NCBI RefSeq assembly: GCF_030409875.1
Contig: NZ_JAUFQR010000001.1
Coordinates: forward strand, 186,001 to 250,000
Length of the DNA: 64,000 nucleotides
Reading direction: 5' to 3'
Source: Chryseobacterium tructae
GTDB lineage: Bacteria > Bacteroidota > Bacteroidia > Flavobacteriales > Weeksellaceae
Position numbers and translations under genes: made by a program. Positions 26,803 through 35,327 of this stretch are shown one piece after another. The notes beneath the pieces were generated by a model that searched no databases, had not been told where the DNA came from, and was given only the letters and a program-made list of their open reading frames with translations. Position 1 is the stretch's first letter; each line of letters starts with the position of its first letter.

Positions 26803-28323
26803 ATGAAAATAAATAACTTTTTAGAACTGAAAGACTTTCAAAAAATTATCATTGAGAATGAAAAAATAGAACTGGATGAATCACTTTTATCAAGAGTGAA
26901 TACAAGTTTTCAGTTTTTAAAGGAATTTTCAAAAAATAAAGTAATATATGGGGTGAATACCGGTTTTGGTCCGATGGCTCAATTTAAGATCAGTGATGAG
27001 GATAAGCATCAGCTTCAGTATAATCTGATAAGAAGTCACTCTTCCGGTATCGGAAATCCTTTACCTGCCCAGGAAGTAAAAGCTTGTATGCTGGCAAGAA
27101 TGAATACCCTATCATTAGGGAATTCAGGCGTGCATGAATCGGTTATTTATCTTCTTCAGGAGCTTATCAACAGAGATATTACTCCATTGATCTTTGAACA
27201 TGGAGGAGTAGGAGCGAGTGGAGACCTGGTTCAGCTGGCTCACCTTGCTTTAGTACTGATCGGAGAAGGGGAAGTATTCTATAAAGGAGAAAGAAAATCT
27301 ACCAAAGAAGTTTTTGAAATTGAAGAATTAAAACCAATACAAGTAGAGATCCGTGAAGGACTTGCCTTAATGAACGGAACTTCGGTAATGTCAGGTATTG
27401 GTATTGTAAATGCTTATAAAGCGAATCAACTCACAGATATTTCCATTAAGCTTTCCTGTGCCATCAATGAAATTGTTCAGGCTTATGATGATCATTTATC
27501 AGAAGCATTAAACGGAACAAAAAGACATTATGGGCAGCAGAAAGTAGCAGAAAGAATGCGTGCTCATCTTGCAGATAGTAAGCTGATCAGAAAGAGAGCC
27601 GATCATTTGTATACCCACTTTGAAGAACAGGAAAAAGTATTCAAAGAAAAAGTACAGGAATATTATTCTTTAAGATGTGTTCCTCAGATTTTAGGCCCGG
27701 TATTGGATACTTTGGAATACACGGAGAAAGTTCTTGAAAATGAGATCAATTCTGCTAATGATAACCCAATCATCAATGTTGAGGATCAACATGTTTACCA
27801 TGGTGGAAATTTTCACGGGGATTATATTTCTTTGGAAATGGACAAGTTGAAAATTGTGGTAACGAAGCTTACTATGCTTGCAGAAAGACAGTTGAACTAT
27901 CTTTTAAATGCTAAAATCAACGAAATTTTGCCTCCTTTTGTAAATTTAGGTAAATTAGGTTTCAATTTCGGGATGCAAGGTGTACAATTTACGGCAACTT
28001 CTACTACAGCAGAAAGCCAGATGTTGTCGAATCCGATGTATGTTCATAGTATTCCGAATAATAATGATAATCAAGACATCGTTAGTATGGGAACCAACGC
28101 TGCTGTGATCTGCAGAAAAGTAATTGAAAATGCTTTTGAAGTATTGGCAATTGAAGCCATTACAATCATTCAGGCTATTGAATATCTTGGTTTCCAGAAT
28201 GAGGTTTCATCATCTACAAAAGAATTGTATGATGATATCAGAAAGATAATTCCTGCATTCTCAGATGATATGGTGATGTATCCGTATTTGGAGGAAGTAA
28301 AGAAATATTTAAAAGCAATGTAA
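26803..28323 (+). CDS. Tyrosine ammonia-lyase (flexirubin cluster)
   Basis: A 506-aa aromatic amino acid lyase. The Ala-Ser-Gly that forms the MIO cofactor is at about residues 138-140 in GGVGASGDLVQLAHLAL; the catalytic Tyr is in VIYGVNTGFGPM. The protein closely follows the characterised Flavobacterium johnsoniae tyrosine ammonia-lyase, including LQYNLIRSHSSG, YHGGNFHGDYISLEMDKLK and NNNDNQDIVSMGTN. Automatic pipelines often call it histidine ammonia-lyase, but no hut genes are nearby and the pigment context demands 4-coumarate. ATG at 26803 is preferred over the adjacent TTG. Confidence 0.88.
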   Translation: MKINNFLELKDFQKIIIENEKIELDESLLSRVNTSFQFLKEFSKNKVIYGVNTGFGPMAQFKISDEDKHQLQYNLIRSHSSGIGNPLPAQEVKACMLARMNTLSLGNSGVHESVIYLLQELINRDITPLIFEHGGVGASGDLVQLAHLALVLIGEGEVFYKGERKSTKEVFEIEELKPIQVEIREGLALMNGTSVMSGIGIVNAYKANQLTDISIKLSCAINEIVQAYDDHLSEALNGTKRHYGQQKVAERMRAHLADSKLIRKRADHLYTHFEEQEKVFKEKVQEYYSLRCVPQILGPVLDTLEYTEKVLENEINSANDNPIINVEDQHVYHGGNFHGDYISLEMDKLKIVVTKLTMLAERQLNYLLNAKINEILPPFVNLGKLGFNFGMQGVQFTATSTTAESQMLSNPMYVHSIPNNNDNQDIVSMGTNAAVICRKVIENAFEVLAIEAITIIQAIEYLGFQNEVSSSTKELYDDIRKIIPAFSDDMVMYPYLEEVKKYLKAM

Positions 28324-28398
28324 TTATTAGCGATCATAAATTGTCTTTACTAAAAACAAGGTAACTTAAAAAAACTAAAACAAAATAAACACTAACGC

Positions 28399-29130
28399 AT
28401 GAAATGTGCAATTGTAACAGGAGGCTCCAGAGGAATCGGGAGGGCTATCTGTATAAAACTGGCCGAAGAGAAGAACTATCACATATTGATTAACTATACT
28501 TCCAACGAAACTGCAGCAAAGGAAACTTTGGCTAAAGTAGAAGAATTGGGAGCTACAGGAGAAATTCTGAAGTTTGATGTAGGAAATTCTGAAGAAGTAA
28601 ATCATGTATTGACAGCATGGCAGGAAAATAATACCAATGCCATCGTAGAAGTGATCGTTAATAATGCCGGAATTACAAGAGATGGTCTGTTTATGTGGAT
28701 GCAAAAAGAAGATTGGAATAGCGTAATCAATACCAGTCTAGATGGTTTTTTTAACGTAACCAATTTCTTTATCCAAAAGCTGCTTCGCAACAAATATGGA
28801 AGAATCATCAATATGGTTTCGGTATCCGGAGTAAAAGGAACAGCTGGACAAACGAACTATTCAGCAGCTAAAGGAGCTTTGGTGGGAGCTACAAAAGCTC
28901 TTGCTCAGGAAGTTGCTAAAAGAAATGTTACCGTAAATGCAGTGGCTCCAGGGTTTATTAAGACAGATATGACTCAGGAGTTCAATGAGGACGAGTTAAA
29001 AGCAATGATTCCTGCTAATAGATTTGGAGAAGCAGAAGAAGTTGCAGATCTCGTGGCATTTTTAGCCTCTAGAAAATCTTCATACATTACAGGAGAAGTG
29101 ATTAATATTAACGGCGGAATTTACTCATAA
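28399..29130 (+). CDS. 3-oxoacyl-ACP reductase-like SDR (flexirubin cluster)
   Basis: A 243-aa short-chain dehydrogenase: NADPH-binding TGGSRGIG near the N-terminus, VNNAGITRDGL, catalytic Ser in MVSVSGVKG and the Y-x-x-x-K in TNYSAAKGALVG. It matches FabG in length and motifs and most likely reduces the beta-keto group in each polyene extension round. It lies 75 nt after the ammonia-lyase gene on the same strand. Confidence 0.92.
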   Translation: MKCAIVTGGSRGIGRAICIKLAEEKNYHILINYTSNETAAKETLAKVEELGATGEILKFDVGNSEEVNHVLTAWQENNTNAIVEVIVNNAGITRDGLFMWMQKEDWNSVINTSLDGFFNVTNFFIQKLLRNKYGRIINMVSVSGVKGTAGQTNYSAAKGALVGATKALAQEVAKRNVTVNAVAPGFIKTDMTQEFNEDELKAMIPANRFGEAEEVADLVAFLASRKSSYITGEVININGGIYS

Positions 29131-29134
29131 AATA

Positions 29135-29236
29135 ATCTAACAATATACCAATGTGCCAGGTGTACCAATGCTGATTGAATCTCAATGAAAATATTGTTAC
29201 ATTGCTAGACTGATACATTGTTAAATTCAATATATA
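29135..29236. repeat. Intergenic repeat of TACCAATGTA type, copy 1
   Basis: The gap holds CAATATACCAATG, TGTACCAATG and, in reverse sense, ATTGTTACATTG and TGATACATTG. The two halves can fold on each other imperfectly. Related stretches lie at three other gaps in this cluster. Confidence 0.55.
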
Positions 29237-29239
29237 CAA

Positions 29240-30460
29240 ATGGAAAATAGGGTTGTAATTACCGGAATGGGAATTTATTCCTGCATCGGGACGTCTTTAG
29301 AAGAGGTCAGGGAATCCCTATATCAAGGAAAATCCGGTATTGTCTTAGATCAGGATAGAAAAGAATTTGGTTTCAGGTCAGGTCTTACGGGAGTCGTTCC
29401 AAAACCTGATTTAAAGAATCTTCTGAACAGACGTCAGCGTGTCAGCATGGGAGAAGAAAGCGAATATGCTTATCTCGCTACCCTTGATGCCCTGAAGCAG
29501 GCCGATCTTGATGAAACCTTTTTAGATACCCATGAAGTGGGGATCTTATACGGAAATGACAGTGTTTCTCAGGCAGTCGTAGAATCCATCGATATTGCAA
29601 GAGAAAAGAAAGATACTACATTGATGGGATCGGGTGCGATCTTTAAATCAATGAACTCAACAGTAACCATGAACCTTTCGACTATTTTTAAATTGAAAGG
29701 CATTAATCTTACCATCAGTGCAGCCTGTGCAAGCGGGTCACATTCTTTGGGACTCGCTTATATGATGATTAAGAATGGTTTTCAGGATATGATCATCTGT
29801 GGAGGAGCTCAGGAAACCAATAAGTATTCTATGGCAAGTTTTGATGGATTAGGAGTGTTCTCTGCAAGAGAAGATGAACCTACAAAAGCTTCAAGACCTT
29901 TTGATGCAGAAAGAGATGGTTTAATTCCAAGTGGAGGAGCTGCTTCTTTAATTGTTGAAAGTTTAGAGTCTGCCCAAAGAAGAGGCGCTCCTATTATTGC
30001 TGAAATCATAGGATATGGTTTCTCATCAAACGGGGGGCATATTTCCACTCCGAATGTGGATGGTCCAGCTTTGGCAATGGACAGAGCCTTGAAACAATCA
30101 GGATTGAAAGCTTCAGATATTGATTATATTAATGCTCATGCTACTTCTACACCTCTTGGAGATGCCAATGAAGCTAAAGCAATCTATGAGATCTTTGGAG
30201 GCGAAGTTCCGGTAAGTTCTACAAAATCCATGACCGGACACGAATGTTGGATGGCTGGTGCAAGTGAAGTTATTTACTCAATTCTGATGATGCAGAACGA
30301 TTTTGTTGCTCCCAATATCAACTTGGAAAATCCTGATAATGAAGCGCAAAGGATAAATTTAGTCTCTAAAACAAAAAATCAAAAAATTGATGTATTTTTG
30401 TCGAATTCTTTTGGGTTCGGGGGAACCAATTCTGCACTAATAGTTAAAAAATTTGATTAA
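29240..30460 (+). CDS. Beta-ketoacyl-ACP synthase (flexirubin cluster)
   Basis: A 406-aa FabB/FabF-type ketosynthase with an intact Cys-His-His triad: C163 in ISAACASGSHSLG, His in NAHATSTPLGD and His in KSMTGHECWMAG. It would condense malonyl-ACP with the growing polyene. It ends 4 nt before the ACP gene start. Confidence 0.92.
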   Translation: MENRVVITGMGIYSCIGTSLEEVRESLYQGKSGIVLDQDRKEFGFRSGLTGVVPKPDLKNLLNRRQRVSMGEESEYAYLATLDALKQADLDETFLDTHEVGILYGNDSVSQAVVESIDIAREKKDTTLMGSGAIFKSMNSTVTMNLSTIFKLKGINLTISAACASGSHSLGLAYMMIKNGFQDMIICGGAQETNKYSMASFDGLGVFSAREDEPTKASRPFDAERDGLIPSGGAASLIVESLESAQRRGAPIIAEIIGYGFSSNGGHISTPNVDGPALAMDRALKQSGLKASDIDYINAHATSTPLGDANEAKAIYEIFGGEVPVSSTKSMTGHECWMAGASEVIYSILMMQNDFVAPNINLENPDNEAQRINLVSKTKNQKIDVFLSNSFGFGGTNSALIVKKFD

Positions 30461-30464
30461 AAAC

Positions 30465-30719
30465 ATGGAAAGGGAAAAAATTGTTGCTATTGTTAATGAT
30501 TTTCTGGTTAACGAATTTGAAGTTGACGGAGATGAGATCAGTAATGATGCCAACCTTAAAAATACACTGGGCTTAGACAGCCTTGATTATATTGATATGG
30601 TCGTAGTGATCGAATCCAATTTCGGAGTGAAATTAGGAGAAGCAGATTTCAAAAAAATGGTAACATTTGATGATTTCTATACAACGATTGAACATAAGAT
30701 CGCGGAGAAAAACGCGTAG
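30465..30719 (+). CDS. Acyl carrier protein (flexirubin cluster, copy 1)
   Basis: An 84-aa four-helix carrier protein with the phosphopantetheine serine in LGLDSLDYIDMVV. The ATG at 30465 (MEREKIVAIVND) is preferred over an upstream TTG. It follows the ketosynthase stop at once, so the polyene chain is probably built on this carrier. Confidence 0.92.
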   Translation: MEREKIVAIVNDFLVNEFEVDGDEISNDANLKNTLGLDSLDYIDMVVVIESNFGVKLGEADFKKMVTFDDFYTTIEHKIAEKNA

Positions 30720-30737
30720 TTATAAGTAATTTATATT

Positions 30738-30815
30738 CCTTACAATATACCAATGTAATAATAGAAAAGAGGGAACTCAAAGATATTGTTACATTGGTAT
30801 CTTTTATATTGGTAA
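30738..30815. repeat. Intergenic repeat of TACCAATGTA type, copy 2
   Basis: ATATACCAATGTAATAAT (from 30745) and ATTGTTACATTGGTATCTTT (from 30785) form an inverted repeat of about 18 bp with few mismatches, followed by a further ATATTGGTAAATTG. It lies directly after the ACP gene. Confidence 0.65.
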
Positions 30816-30824
30816 ATTGTATTT

Positions 30825-31712
30825 ATGGACAACAAGTGGAAAGGTAAATCTAAAGGGACAGTTCTGGGGTACAGAATATTCGTCTGGTGCATTAGAAATA
30901 TCGGAATCAGAAGTTCATATTTTGTATTGTACTTTGTGGCCGCTTATTATGTCTTATTCCAGAAAAAAAGCAACCAATACATTCTCTATTATTTCCAGAA
31001 AAGACTGAATTACAGGTATTGGAAATCCAAACGCTCTATTTTTAAAAGCTATTTCACCTTTGGACAGGTTCTGATCGACAAAACAGCGATCTCAGCTGGA
31101 TTGAGAGAGAAGTATACCTATGAATTTGACGGTATTGAAAACCTTAGAGACCTTTTGGCAGCTAAAAAAGGTGGGGTTCTTATCAGTGCTCATATGGGTA
31201 ATTTTGAAGTGGCTGAACATTTCTTTGCGGATATTGATTTTGATTGCCAGATCAACCTGGTAACTACAGATCAGGAAGTCACTGTTATTAAAGAATATCT
31301 GGAGAGTGTGTCTGTGAAAAAGAGCAATATCAAATTCATTTATGTCAAAGAAGATATGTCGCACATCTTTGAGATCAATCAGGCTTTATCCAATAATGAA
31401 TTGATCTGTTTTACAGGAGATCGCTATTTTGAGGGTTCAAAATTTCTGGAAGCAGATTTACTCGGAAAAAGTGCCAAATTTCCGGCAGGGCCATTTCTCA
31501 TCGCATCCCGATTGGGAGTACCTGTGGTATATGTTTATGTAATGAAAGAAAGCAATCTTCATTATCACCTGTATGCAAGAGTTGCCCAGAATATCAAAAA
31601 CAGAGATTCTCAGGGACTTTTACAGTCTTATGTTCAGAATCTTGAAACCATGATCAGGAAATATCCCTTTCAATGGTTTAATTATTTTGACTTTTGGGAT
31701 GATATAGATTAA
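30825..31712 (+). CDS. LpxL-like membrane acyltransferase (flexirubin cluster)
   Basis: A 295-aa protein of the lysophospholipid/lipid A acyltransferase superfamily: an N-terminal transmembrane segment (about 30-47), the HX4-5(D/E) motif in SAHMGNFEVAEHFF, CFTGDRYFEGSKFLEA and FPAGPFLIASRLGVPVV. These enzymes move acyl chains from ACP. In aryl polyene clusters they are thought to attach the polyene or a fatty acid to a lipid. The exact acceptor is unknown. Confidence 0.85.
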   Translation: MDNKWKGKSKGTVLGYRIFVWCIRNIGIRSSYFVLYFVAAYYVLFQKKSNQYILYYFQKRLNYRYWKSKRSIFKSYFTFGQVLIDKTAISAGLREKYTYEFDGIENLRDLLAAKKGGVLISAHMGNFEVAEHFFADIDFDCQINLVTTDQEVTVIKEYLESVSVKKSNIKFIYVKEDMSHIFEINQALSNNELICFTGDRYFEGSKFLEADLLGKSAKFPAGPFLIASRLGVPVVYVYVMKESNLHYHLYARVAQNIKNRDSQGLLQSYVQNLETMIRKYPFQWFNYFDFWDDID

Positions 31713-31888
31713 TTTTTCTATTTTTATCCCCTAAAAAACTAATAAAAACTCAAAACCGTTAAGAAATATCGAGGAACTGAAATTCAAAAATGATATTGTC
31801 TAAATAGGATTTTCCTGTAGGATGATCACAAAATAATAACTGAAATTCTTAATTTCCCAGTCTCTTAATTTAAAAAGCATCCCCTCTT

Positions 31889-33406
31889 TTGAAAAAAGAA
31901 TATGACATACTTGTAATCGGCAGTGGATTGGGAGGTCTTGTTTCGGCTCTTATTATGGCGAAAGAAGGCTTGAAAGTTTGCGTGTTGGAAAAAAACAATC
32001 AGTATGGCGGCAATCTACAGACTTTTTCAAGGGATAAACTCATTTTTGACACGGGAGTTCATTATTTGGGTGGGCTTTCAAAAGGGCAGAATCTGAATCG
32101 TTTTTTTTCCTATCTGGAGATTATGGATGATCTTGAACTTCAGAAAATGGATGAGGATGGTTATGATAGAATTTCTTTTGGAGATGATGCGGTTAAATAT
32201 CCCCACGCTCAGGGCTATCAGAACTTTGTAGAACAGCTCTCTGTTTATTTTCCCGAAGAAAAAGAAAACCTTGAAAACTACTGTGAGGAGATTCAGTATA
32301 TCTGCAGCCAGTTTCCAAGATATAATGTCATAGGGAAAGATAATTACAATGAAGAGATTCTGCATTTAAATACCAAAAGATTCATAGAATCCGTAACGCA
32401 AAATAAAACTCTTCAGGCTGTTTTATTAGGCTCTAATTTCCTGTATGCCGGAGATTCGGAGAATGTTCCATTTTATGTGCATGCATTAACCGTGAATTCC
32501 TACATCCAAAGTGCCTATAAATGTGTAAAAGGAGGCAGCCAGATTTCTAAATTGCTGATCCGTAAACTTCGCCAATATGGAGCTGAGGTTCATAAACATT
32601 CGGAAGTTTCAGAATTTATTTTTAATGAAAATAATACATTGGCTTCCGTAAAAACAAAGTCAGGGAAAGAATATGCTGCGAAACAGTTTATATCTAATAT
32701 TGAGATTCGATCTACCATTAAACTGATTGGGGAAGAGAAGATTAAAAAATCTTTTCTGAACAGAGTTTTAAGCTGGCAGCCAGTTTCATCGTGTTTTAGT
32801 ATTTATATTGTTTTAAAGCCTCATTGTTTACCGAATTTCAATTATAATATTTATCATTATTCCTCAGAAGATAGGGTTTGGAATGCATTCCGTTACAATA
32901 AACAAACGTGGCCGGAGACCTATATGCTTTCATCTATACCTTCTAAGCAACATCCTGAATTTGCAGAAAGTCTTACTGCTATTTCTTATATGGATTTCGA
33001 TGAGGTGAAACAATGGGAAAATACAATCAATACTGTAGCAGATGAACATGAGAGGGGAGAGCCATATGAAAAGTTCAAGCTGGAAAAAACTGAAAAAATG
33101 ATTGATGCTCTTGAAAAGAGAATTCCTAATCTTAGGCATGCCATTAAGCAGATATATACCTCTTCGCCCCTATCGTATCGTGACTATATAGGCAGTTTTG
33201 AAGGAAATATGTACGGATATATGAAAAACTCAGAGAACCCTCTTAAAACAATGGTATCTCCCCGGACAAAAATTGATAATCTGTTTCTGACAGGCCAGTC
33301 TGTGAATATGCACGGAATCCTGGGAGTTACAATAGGCGCATTCAATACCTGTGCTGAAATGTTAGGGAAAGAAACTATTGACAGCCGCTTGGAGCGTATG
33401 ACCTAA
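31889..33406 (+). CDS. CrtI/phytoene desaturase-like FAD oxidoreductase (flexirubin cluster)
   Basis: A 505-aa flavoprotein with the dinucleotide-binding motif VIGSGLGGLVSALIMAKEG, DTGVHYLGG near residue 55 and the C-terminal GQSVNMHGILGVTIGA, as in phytoene desaturase/retinol saturase-like enzymes. TTG at 31889 is the only suitable start before EYDILVIGSG. In the cluster it may desaturate or oxidise the polyene or resorcinol part; the reaction is not established. Confidence 0.85.
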   Translation: MKKEYDILVIGSGLGGLVSALIMAKEGLKVCVLEKNNQYGGNLQTFSRDKLIFDTGVHYLGGLSKGQNLNRFFSYLEIMDDLELQKMDEDGYDRISFGDDAVKYPHAQGYQNFVEQLSVYFPEEKENLENYCEEIQYICSQFPRYNVIGKDNYNEEILHLNTKRFIESVTQNKTLQAVLLGSNFLYAGDSENVPFYVHALTVNSYIQSAYKCVKGGSQISKLLIRKLRQYGAEVHKHSEVSEFIFNENNTLASVKTKSGKEYAAKQFISNIEIRSTIKLIGEEKIKKSFLNRVLSWQPVSSCFSIYIVLKPHCLPNFNYNIYHYSSEDRVWNAFRYNKQTWPETYMLSSIPSKQHPEFAESLTAISYMDFDEVKQWENTINTVADEHERGEPYEKFKLEKTEKMIDALEKRIPNLRHAIKQIYTSSPLSYRDYIGSFEGNMYGYMKNSENPLKTMVSPRTKIDNLFLTGQSVNMHGILGVTIGAFNTCAEMLGKETIDSRLERMT

Positions 33407-33417
33407 TATAACGAACC

Positions 33418-35106
33418 GTGAAAAAAACTGATCTCCAATACCTGTCGTATAAAAGGCTCCTCATATGCATCCTTTTTTCCTTGCTCCTCAACTCTTGTGG
33501 GGTATCAAAATCTGTTCATCATCTTCCGGATGTAAAACAATATACTCTCGATATTCCAAAGGTCAACAGAATTAATGACAGTACATTTAGCTATAAACAG
33601 AATTATCTCACTAAAAATAAACAGCAGCTCTGGGAGCTTTATATTAAAGGGAATCCTTTACAGCTTGGGTATAACAACGGTGCATTAACTCAGGGTTTGA
33701 TGCAAAAGCAGGAGGGAATTTTTTTCTCTAAAGTAGAAGGCTTTGTTCCTTCAAAATTTAAGCAGAAACTTTTAAATACATTCTTAAAGTGGTATAACCG
33801 TAAAATGTATCTGAATGTAAGAGAAGATTATCAGGCCGAATTGTATGGTCTGTCACAATATTCATCTGATCAGTACGATTTTATTGCGCCAAGATATCTG
33901 AGAAATCTATATTTACATGGAGCTCATGACATTGGACATGCTATGCAGGATCTGGCGATGGTAGGTTGCACTTCTCTGGCGGTCTGGAACGAAAATACAG
34001 AAGACGGAGATCTGCTGATCGGAAGAAATTTTGATTTCTATGTAGGTGATGAATTTGCCCAAAATAAGCTGGTTGAATTCGTAGAACCGGAAGAAGGAAT
34101 TCCTTATATGTCTGTGAGCTGGCCGGGTATGATTGGAGTAGTTTCCGGAATGAATAAAGAAGGAATAACCGTAACAATCAATGCCGGGAAATCAAGGATT
34201 CCTATGACTGCAAAAACACCAATTTCTTTGGTTACAAGAGAAGTTCTGCAATATGCTAAAAACATTGAAGAGGCTATTGTTATTGCCCAAAAAAGGAATG
34301 TTTTTGTCTCAGAATCTATCTTGGTAGGAAGTGCTCATGATAAAAATGCCGTCATTATAGAAGTTTCACCTAAAAACTTCGGTGTATACAGGGTTCAGAA
34401 TACAAGCAAGGTGCTTTGTACCAATCATTTTCAGTCTGAAGCATATAAAGATGATGTAAAGAATCAGAAACAGATTGAAGAAAGTCATTCTGTTTACCGT
34501 TATGAAAAACTTCAGGAACTTTTAGAAAAAGATAAAAAACTCAATCCAGAGAAAATAGCTGCTATTTTGAGAAATCGGTCTGGGTTGAATGATAAAGATA
34601 TAGGTTATGGAAACGAGAAAGCATTAAATCAGCTTTTAGCCCATCATGCTGTTATATTTTCACCCCAAAAACAATTGGTGTGGGTATCTTCTAACCCTTA
34701 TCAACTGGGCGAATTTGTATGTTATGATCTTAATGAAATATTTTCTGAGAAAGGATTACAGCCCAATAACTTCTCAAAATCATTACTGAATATTGCCAAA
34801 GATCCTTTTGTCAATTCAGAGGAATTTAAAAACTATGAAGAATACAGACATTTAAGTTTCAAAATCAATGATGCCATTCGCTATAAAGAAGAGCTTACTG
34901 ATGCTTTTTTAGCCCATTATCAATCTCTAAATTCTAATTTCTGGAAAGGGTATTTTTTGGTGGGAAAATATTATTATCGCCAAAAAGAATATTTGAAAGC
35001 AAAAGCTGAGTTTGAGCAGGCTCTTACTAAAGAAATAACGACCATTCCGGATCAGAGATTGGTTGAGAAATATCTTCATAGAATCAATAAAAAGCTCAAT
35101 AAATAA
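33418..35106 (+). CDS. C45-family acyltransferase/hydrolase lipoprotein (flexirubin cluster)
   Basis: A 562-aa lipoprotein (signal and lipobox LLLNSCG, start GTG at 33418). The central domain is an Ntn-hydrolase of the C45/penicillin acyltransferase type, with the putative self-processing Cys in MVGCTSLAVW and DLLIGRNFDFYVGDEF. The C-terminal 60 residues look like a TPR-type helix pair (YYRQKEYLKAKAEFEQALTK). An extracytoplasmic acyltransferase could join the polyene acid to the dialkylresorcinol, but this is inference. Confidence 0.82.
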   Translation: MKKTDLQYLSYKRLLICILFSLLLNSCGVSKSVHHLPDVKQYTLDIPKVNRINDSTFSYKQNYLTKNKQQLWELYIKGNPLQLGYNNGALTQGLMQKQEGIFFSKVEGFVPSKFKQKLLNTFLKWYNRKMYLNVREDYQAELYGLSQYSSDQYDFIAPRYLRNLYLHGAHDIGHAMQDLAMVGCTSLAVWNENTEDGDLLIGRNFDFYVGDEFAQNKLVEFVEPEEGIPYMSVSWPGMIGVVSGMNKEGITVTINAGKSRIPMTAKTPISLVTREVLQYAKNIEEAIVIAQKRNVFVSESILVGSAHDKNAVIIEVSPKNFGVYRVQNTSKVLCTNHFQSEAYKDDVKNQKQIEESHSVYRYEKLQELLEKDKKLNPEKIAAILRNRSGLNDKDIGYGNEKALNQLLAHHAVIFSPQKQLVWVSSNPYQLGEFVCYDLNEIFSEKGLQPNNFSKSLLNIAKDPFVNSEEFKNYEEYRHLSFKINDAIRYKEELTDAFLAHYQSLNSNFWKGYFLVGKYYYRQKEYLKAKAEFEQALTKEITTIPDQRLVEKYLHRINKKLNK

Positions 35107-35327
35107 TCGGGATATTGTTTAAACAACTGCTTGATTTTCGTTATCTTAAAGCTTGTCTTCTAAAAATGGAAGTGTAAAAAAAACAGATTTATTATTTATT
35201 TTAACGAAAAAAATAAACATTCTGTACTTCTTTAAATCTTTTATCTATCAATTATTTAAATGTATTACTGTTTTCTTGTGTTTTTTTATATGAATGTATA
35301 AGTTCGTCATAATAAAAAACATAGAAT

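Noticed and set aside
26803..28323. Histidine ammonia-lyase of histidine breakdown
   Set aside because: The MIO-family motif alone fits, but no hut genes are near. The sequence follows the characterised flavobacterial tyrosine ammonia-lyase, and the gene lies in a pigment cluster that needs 4-coumarate.
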